From NCBI RefSeq assembly GCF_029168945.1, contig NC_083608.1:13906136-13970135 (forward strand): 64,000 nucleotides of DNA, in the 5' to 3' direction. The notes beneath the pieces are model-generated. The model was given only the letters and a program-made list of their open reading frames with translations. It was not told where the DNA came from and did not search any database. Positions 57,305-64,000 of this stretch are shown here, in pieces. Each line of letters begins with the position of its first letter. The first letter of the stretch is position 1. The DNA comes from Cannabis sativa. Its lineage: Eukaryota > Streptophyta > Magnoliopsida > Rosales > Cannabaceae. The translations under genes and the position numbers were made by a program.

Positions 57305-60220
57305 GGTTATTCTCATTTTATGAGCTTCCACCATTGTTTCATGTTTTATAAGTTTATATCTAAGTAGTCACCATAGGGGAGAGTTTAATAGAGACGAAAA
57401 CTTACAAAACACTTATCAAATGAGATCATACGGTGTTAAATGCGTTCAACGAATAACCATCAATAAGGGGGACGAAGTCTAGCGTCTCGAGGCTATATTG
57501 AAAATATTTAACTATTGTAAGACCAACAATGGAGATCGAATATCATTATAACTAAAAGCTCATTATTTTTAAGAGTTGTATTTTCTTCTAATATTTATTT
57601 TAATCAATTTATTTTAAATATATATTTATTTAATTAAAATTTCCAATTTAGAATGAAAAATTCTAAATATAAATTTTAATTTAATATTTATAAATTTTAC
57701 TTAGATGGATATGAAAATAACATGAATTATTTCCATCTTAGTAATAATTTCCAATAAATATTTAGAAAAATATTCAATTTAAGTTGTTTCAAAATTAATT
57801 TAAATTAATTTACAACTCATATTTAATTTTCTATAAATATATATTGCATTTCGAAAAAATTGAAGTATTTAAGAATAAAATTTTCGAAATTGCTTGTTAA
57901 AATAAAATAAAAATAAATCCTAGAAAAAATTATTCTAATTTTATGTTAGCCCAAAATTAATTAATAAAATAAATTTACAACAAAAAAAAATATAATTTTC
58001 CTATTTAATTAAATATTAAAGAAAAATTTCAAATATTTAAGTATCATGATGAAAATCAACTTAAATATTAATTTTCTATTTAATTAAATACACTAGAAAA
58101 ATACTTCAAGCAAAACAGATAATATCTATCTAGATTTTCTTTGACTAATTAATTCAATTTCTAATTATAATATACTTTAATATTCATTTATTTTTAATTA
58201 ATCATTAAATGAAAAAAAAAATCATTGATTTAAGTTGATCCAAAATTAAAATAAATAATTTTCAACTTTAATCTATTTTTCAAATAAAATTCTAAATTTC
58301 TGCATTTAAGAAATGCAATTTTGAAATTGTGGGAAAAAGATTAATAAAATAAAATAAAATATATTTTGAAAATTATTCAAATTTAAGTTACTCTGAAATA
58401 AGAATTCAAACTTAAAATAATTTTCTATTTAATTAAATAACATGAAAATAATAATATATAAGTATCATGATGAAAATCAACTTAAATATTTAAATTTTCA
58501 ATTTAATTAAATGTATTAAATTCAAGAAATAAATAATTAAGTATAAAGGAGACTTAATTATTCATTCTAGTTTAATACTAGGAAAAATATACTTAACTTA
58601 GATTGTACCAAAATTAATTATTAAACAATTAATTTCACAATCTATGATATTTTCCTAATTAAATATTAGAAATATAATTAGTTCTAGAAATAACTATCTA
58701 GAATATATATCATTAACTAAGTGTTTTTCTAAAATTAACTTTAAAATATTAAATGAAAAATAAATTTCATATATTTTAAAAGTTAATATGTTGCTAATTC
58801 AATTTTAATTAGGTTAGACTAAAATAATTAACCTAATACAATTATTTAAATAAGGCAAATGGGCCTTCACAATTGGGGTATTTCATGTGATTGGGAGCTG
58901 GGTTCAGTATGTCGTACCCACTTCTATTGGCCCCCAACTCTCACACAAGGCCCAAAAGAGAGGAATTTAACCTTTAAATAAACAATTGTTATTCATTGAA
59001 TAAGCCCAAATCTAATTGGGCCTAAATAAATTTACTTATGTCAAAATTTATTTTAGCAACCTAGTCCATTTACTTAGTAAAACTTAAATGGGCTTCCTAT
59101 ATGCATCTAAGCCCAATAGCAAACATATAGGCTCACACAGGCCAAAAAGATTTGGGTGGGCCCTATCATGTTACTAGGTTTACACAGATGAAATAAATTG
59201 CAAAAATTTACATGTTACAAATTATTTATAAGATCTATTGACAATTGGGCTATGATTAAAATCAGATCATTGGATCTGTCAACAAGTCAATCATAGCAAT
59301 TTAGATCAAATAAATAATAGGTTTGTAAAAAAAAAATTGTATATATAAATAAACAATACAAACAAATAACTGATCTGGAATACCTGGAAAGTAAGCTAAA
59401 ATATCTCAATTTTAAAATTTAAAATAAAATTTAAATTTTAAAATAAATATCTTAACTAGAATTCAAATTTAGGTTGTTAGAGAATATTTGAAAAAATTCA
59501 AAATTCAACAAACTCCTAAATTTCCTAAATTCTAACGAAAAATCAAAAATATCTAACCAATTTTTCAAATATCAAGTTTATTCAAAATTTAAATTTATTT
59601 AAAATTTCTAATAAGATAATATAATAAAATATCTTGAATTTTAAATTTAGATATTTCATTATTATATTCTAAATCTTATAATTTAATAAATTTAAATATT
59701 ACATAAATAAACTAATTGAAAAAAAAAATATTTTATAATAATAAGTTTAAAAAATTTATGGTTTGAAACCCTAAAATATCTATTCAAGTTAAACTAACAA
59801 ATTTTTTAAATCTTCATGTTATTTTTGCCAAAATATAATTTTAATAAAAAAAATGTCTAATAAGATAAAATGTTAAACCTAACATATTCCTAATCTTATA
59901 ATTTTAATTAATAAAATATATTTCAAAAATAACAAATTTGAAAAAGAAAAAAATATGATATGGTTAGCAAACTTTGAAATTTGAACAAGATTATTTTAAA
60001 AGATAATATTTTAATATCAAAGTAAGATCATTCAAATTTAATAAAAAATAATATCTGATCTTATAATTAAAATAAATAAAATAATCTAAAATTTCAAAAT
60101 TAATCATAAATTTTAATTAATTAAAAAAAATTAATAAAAAATTAGTTTTATTCTGACAATTAGATTTTTAATTAAAAATTTAGATTCTACACAAACTTCT
60201 ACCAAAAATTGGCTTTTGTT

Positions 60221-60460
60221 TCAATGAAAAACGATTTTTGAATCAAAAGTTATGAAGAAAACAAGTTTGGTGCACAGGGGTATGCATTGCATACCCCTGC
60301 GTGCGCGGAATGGCCCATCTGACCGAGACAGGAGGCTGCATGCAGCATCCATGGCCAAGAAACATGGGCGTGACACAGGGGAAGCTTTCGACAAGGCTTT
60401 GTCTGAAGGGATTTTGTCCCATGCGCGCGCGAGTGTGCTTTCAAACCCTGATATTTTCAT
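60221..60460 (-). CDS. Small ORF in copia leader (copy E)
   Basis: A 79-codon ORF in the element's sense. Its tail (FRARRGMQCIPLC, FDSKIVFH, stop) is the same as in copy A apart from three substitutions, and its first 45 or so residues are unrelated in sequence. The start codon lies outside the GC-rich islet in this copy. Translation is unproven. Confidence 0.25.
   Translation of the reverse strand: MKISGFESTLARAWDKIPSDKALSKASPVSRPCFLAMDAACSLLSRSDGPFRARRGMQCIPLCTKLVFFITFDSKIVFH
60277..60297. repeat. Palindrome at edge of leader GC-rich islet (copy E)
   Basis: A perfect inverted repeat with 10-base arms (GGGGTATGCA and its complement) around one T. It is the counterpart of 1973-1991. Confidence 0.75.
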
Positions 60461-60704
60461 TCAACTTCAAAAAATCATAACTAATTCATAAAAAATCCAA
60501 ATTAGGTTCTGTAAAAGCCTAAATTTATTATTTAATTTTTGTCTACTTTCCAGAAAAAATAATTCCAGATCTAAATAAGAAATATTTCAGTAACATATAT
60601 TGCGATTTCTAAACTATCATCAAATAAGCACATAAACCACATGAAACCATCCAAATCAACATAAATCATCGTTTTAATTCATATTTCATGAAAGTAAATC
60701 ATTA

Positions 60705-60721
60705 CCATGGCTCTGAGGCCA
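60705..60721 (-). other. Primer-binding site of element E
   Basis: The minus strand reads TGGCCTCAGAGCCATGG, two bases inside the LTR. It is identical to the site in element A. Confidence 0.75.
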
Positions 60722-60723
60722 GT

Positions 60724-61727
60724 TGTTGGAAATATTTTACCAGGATCTAGATTTACTACCATGTATATTTCATTAACATCCTAATATGAATTCTAAAACA
60801 ATGAAATAAACACATATAAAGTTTAGAAAACCTTACATTGGGTGCAGCGGAATATAATGACTCCTTCCGTTCAGATCTCTAGCCCTTGATTCCTTTCTGT
60901 AGCAGAACATAATCAAGATCTGAACCTGGATCTCTTTCTCTCCTTCCTTTGATGTTGATTCTCCTTCTTGTTGTTTGGAATCTCCTACAGTCTTACACAC
61001 TATGATTGAGATGCTACTTGATGTGTGTGGGCACTACTCTATCACTCAAGGATTTTGAAATTGAAGAAGAAAAGAAGAGAGAAGGTGGCGGCTAGAAGAT
61101 TTTCTCTGAAGGAATGAGATGCATCATCTTTTCCTGAAGCCATCACTACCTATTTATAGGTAACCACCTAGGTTTAGGTTAGATTTATTTGGCATTAAAA
61201 TAATAGAAAAATAAATGGTCAATGCTTAGTATGGCCGGCCATAGGATGTTGGATTGGGCCCACTTTGCAATTTTACTATTTTGTCATTTTTCTATCCCAA
61301 TTTCTCAAAACGCCAAATTTCTAATTTAACCACTTAAATGCCAATTCCTATTATTTAATAACTAAAAAATTAATTATTAAATAATATTGTCATTTAATAT
61401 ATTTATTAATTAGACATATAAAGTCTCTTAATTAATAAATAAACCTAGAATCCCTTTTTCTTTCAATTTTGCCCTTGCTTAGTGAAAATGCATAAACTAG
61501 ACATAGTCTAACTTTAGAATTATAATTGATTAATCAAAATCAATTAACTGAGTCTTACAAGCAGTATGGTCTCAACTAGTATGGGGACTATGGGCCTATA
61601 TTTCCGAGCTTCCAATAAGTCGAACCGAATTTACCAAGTAAATTCCCTAACTTATTAATTTGTTATTGAATCCACACTTAGAACTTGGAATTTCACTCTC
61701 AGTCATATAGAACGCTCTATATGTTCC
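60724..61727 (-). repeat. Partial LTR of element E
   Basis: Begins TGTTGGAAATATTTTACC and follows the family sequence until CTCTATATGTTCC, where the next LTR starts. The remaining 870 bp or so should lie beyond the window, after the far end of element F. Confidence 0.85.
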
Positions 61728-63636
61728 TGTTGGATATTTATTTTACCAGGATCTTAGATCTACTCACAAGTATGTTGTTTAAACACCCTAAATATGAACT
61801 TTCTAAAACGATAAATTAAACACATATAAAGTTAAGAAAACCTTACATTGATGCAGCGGAATTAATGTCTGCTTCCACTCAGATCTCTAACCCTTGTATC
61901 CTTTCTATAGCAGAGTATAATCAAGATCTGAGCCCGAATGTCATTCTTCTTCAAGTTTGATCCTTCACAGTCTTCCAATCTATGATTGAGTTACTGCTTG
62001 CTGTGTGTGGGCACTCACTCTTTCACTAGGGTCACGAAATTGATGAAGGGAAAAGAGAAGGATGATTTCGGCCAGGTATAGAAAGTGGGGAAGGCTCAGT
62101 TTTTCTGAAGAGAGAAATTTCTGTCAAATTACTAATGAAAGCATGTTATGTGACTGAGCCATCACTTTCTATTTATAGGCAACTACTAGGTTTAGGTTAG
62201 GAATTATTTGACATTAAAATAATGAAAATATTAATTTGAAAAACCTCATTAAGTGGCCGGCCAAGGTGTATTAGTGGGCCCTACTTGATTTTGCAGTTTT
62301 ATCAAATTTTATCTCTATTTTCTCAAAAACGCCAATTTTCCAATTCTAACCTTTTAAATGCCAAAACTAATTATTTAATAACTAAAATAGATTATTAAAT
62401 AATATTGTCATTTAATTTAATTATTAATTAGACATATAAAGTCCATTAATAAATAAATAAACCTAGAAACTCTTTTCTTTACAATTTCACCCCTGCTTAG
62501 TGAAAATTCATAAAATTAGACATAGTCTAACTTTAGAATTATAATTGATCAATCACGAATCAATTAATGAGTCTTACAAGTAGAATGTTCTCAACTAGAA
62601 TGGGGACCATGGATCTATATGTTGAGCTTCCAATAAGTGAACCAAATTTACCAAGTAAATTCCTACTTATTAATTCTTCGTTGAATCCACTCTTAGAACT
62701 TAGAATTGCACTCTCAGACTTATATAGAGCATATTGTATGTTCCACGATATCAATATGCTATCTCATTTAACCATTGTTATAATCTTATTGTGATTTAAA
62801 GATCCTCTATATAGATGATCTACATCGAGATGGGATTTCTTTACCGTTCTCACCCCTCAATGTATTTTGCCCCTTAAAACACTTAGCTACCTATAAATGG
62901 TGTTTAGTGATCTAATAATTAGTCAGTTAAACAAGAGCTCATCCATTTACTTCTATTTGCTAAGCTCGAAGGGAATCATCACTTGACTTCTATACACCAG
63001 TAGAAGCTATAGATTCCATATTTATGTTCAGCACTCCCACTCAATCATACTATCATGTTCCCAAAATATACGTATCACCCTGACCTAAAAGTAGGCTTAA
63101 CTAATAAATCAAAGAACATGAATAGCACTCCTGAGTTGAGCCTAAGCATATCAGGATTTAGATTCTTTTAATCTTAAGATCAACTACTGATATTGACTTG
63201 GAAAGATATGTATAACGGTATGTTTGTAATATCTTAACTTAGTTGCAATATCGGTCCAGTCCAATGTATACTCCATACATTCGAAACTAGTATACTTTAC
63301 TAATGTCCTGGAAAGAACATAACACTTACTCCAAGTGTAAGTACACATCATCGTTGATTATCACATTAGTGTAAATCCAATAACACTGATGAAACAGGGA
63401 CCAAGTCTTTTGATTCATATGATCACAATCACATTCCACTGTGTTGACGATACTGTAATTGTGAATAAACATATGATCTGGATTTAACTGATTTTGTGTG
63501 TATGAATGTAATAAACATATCAAACATATTAAACCATTAGCATGTAAAATTCATGCAAACATCAATCACTTCAAATTTCTTATATTGATAACTAATCAGA
63601 TTGTAAAGAGTTTTATTTAGGGCATAAAACCCAACA
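61728..63636 (-). repeat. 3' LTR of element F
   Basis: 1909 bp, starting TGTTGGATATTTATTTTACC and ending GGGCATAAAACCCAACA. It is collinear with LTRs A, B and D. Confidence 0.88.
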
Positions 63637-63652
63637 AACTCCCACTTGCACT
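63637..63652 (-). other. Polypurine tract of element F
   Basis: On the minus strand, TAGTGCAAGTGGGAGTT immediately precedes the LTR start TGTTGGG. This is the well-known plant copia arrangement (GTGCAAGTGGGAG, then TGTTGG). It settles the superfamily and shows that F is a 3' LTR, unlike A and E. Confidence 0.85.
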
Positions 63653-64000
63653 AATATAAAACAAACTGTGCAAATAGGTCAATCTGATGTCTTGATCTTC
63701 AGATCAAGTGTAGTATATTTGAATCGACCCAAACTTCTGGAAACTAGTTCATAAATACACTTATGAAACATCCTTTACTATATGCTTTACTCATCAAGGG
63801 ATACTGAAATCTTTACTGTTTTAAAAGTACATCTGAATTAACAGAAGACATATCTCTCATATTTTAAAATATGTAATTGAGATAATACAGCGTAGACTTT
63901 TCTTCAGCAATATAACTTTCTGGTAATTTCAAATTTACAAAGTTATAATTCTTCTCTGGTAGAGCTTGAATTATTATTCAATAATTCCTCCACCCCCAAA

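Larger units (their letters stand above)
57023..61727 (-). mobile_element. Copia-type element E, leader and partial 5' LTR
   Basis: A second copy of the structure at 1-4329, with 5' LTR from 60724, primer site at 60705-60721 and AT-rich leader leftward to about 57022. The leader is therefore at least 3.7 kb, with no gag or pol ORF. The left edge abuts LINE L3 without a 3' LTR, so the rest was deleted. The LTR is broken at 61727 by element F. Confidence 0.75.
61728..64000 (-). mobile_element. Copia-type element F, 3' end
   Basis: A minus-strand element whose 3' LTR is 61728-63636. The internal region begins with a polypurine tract at 63637 and runs off the window. It is inserted into LTR E after GTTCC (61723-61727), one half of the expected duplication. 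The 364 bases of internal sequence visible contain no clear ORF and look like 3' UTR. Confidence 0.8.

Overview
This is plant nuclear DNA, most likely from a eudicot. The evidence is one spliced plant kinase gene with short GT-AG introns, plus Ty1/copia and Ty3/gypsy LTR retrotransposons of plant lineages (Athila-type and Tat-type), plant LINEs, tRNA-derived SINEs and MITEs. Genus cannot be read from the sequence; Cannabaceae is only a guess. The window is a nested transposon landscape with a single intact host gene. I see no bacterial feature, no CRISPR array and no convincing tRNA or rRNA gene.

Layout, left to right. 1-4329: 5' end of a minus-strand copia-type element (LTR 2453-4329, primer-binding site, long AT-rich leader). 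4330-5038: a CACTA-like tail and a MITE fragment. 5039-6101: 3' LTR of a minus-strand Tat-type gypsy element (T1), whose antisense-ORF unit continues at 6102-6477 and 17716-18455. 6478-17715: an Athila-type element inserted into T1, with a target duplication GGCGT/GGTGT. 18464-22209: a minus-strand copia solo LTR (B) split by a plus-strand solo LTR (C, 20007-21893). 22210-25400: decayed 3' end of another Tat-type element (T2) with a MITE in its LTR. 25401-27270: LINE fragment L1. 28236-28770: a second hAT-like MITE.

29572-34488, minus strand: an 11-exon, 443-residue ankyrin-repeat Raf-like kinase, a clear VIK (VH1-interacting kinase) orthologue. It is intact, with MITEs and SINEs only in its introns. 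35000-36582: LINE fragment L2.

37192-49194: a 12-kb Tat-type gypsy element (T3) with both LTRs, a target duplication AGTAT, gag, protease, RT, two RNase H regions, integrase and a long intron-bearing antisense ORF. It sits inside an older fragment of copia leader. 49346-57022: LINE L3 (ORF1, endonuclease, RT), interrupted by solo LTR D (51710-53580) and cut off by 57023-61727, a second copia leader plus LTR (E). E is in turn broken at 61728 by the 3' end of another copia element (F), which runs off the window.

The only functional gene I would expect is the kinase. All retroelement ORFs carry stops or frameshifts, many of them single C-to-T or G-to-A changes. The most interesting signals are a conserved antisense transcription unit (TATA box, leader exon, intron, ORF) in Tat-type elements, and a hypervariable GC-rich islet with a palindrome and small ORF in the copia leader.
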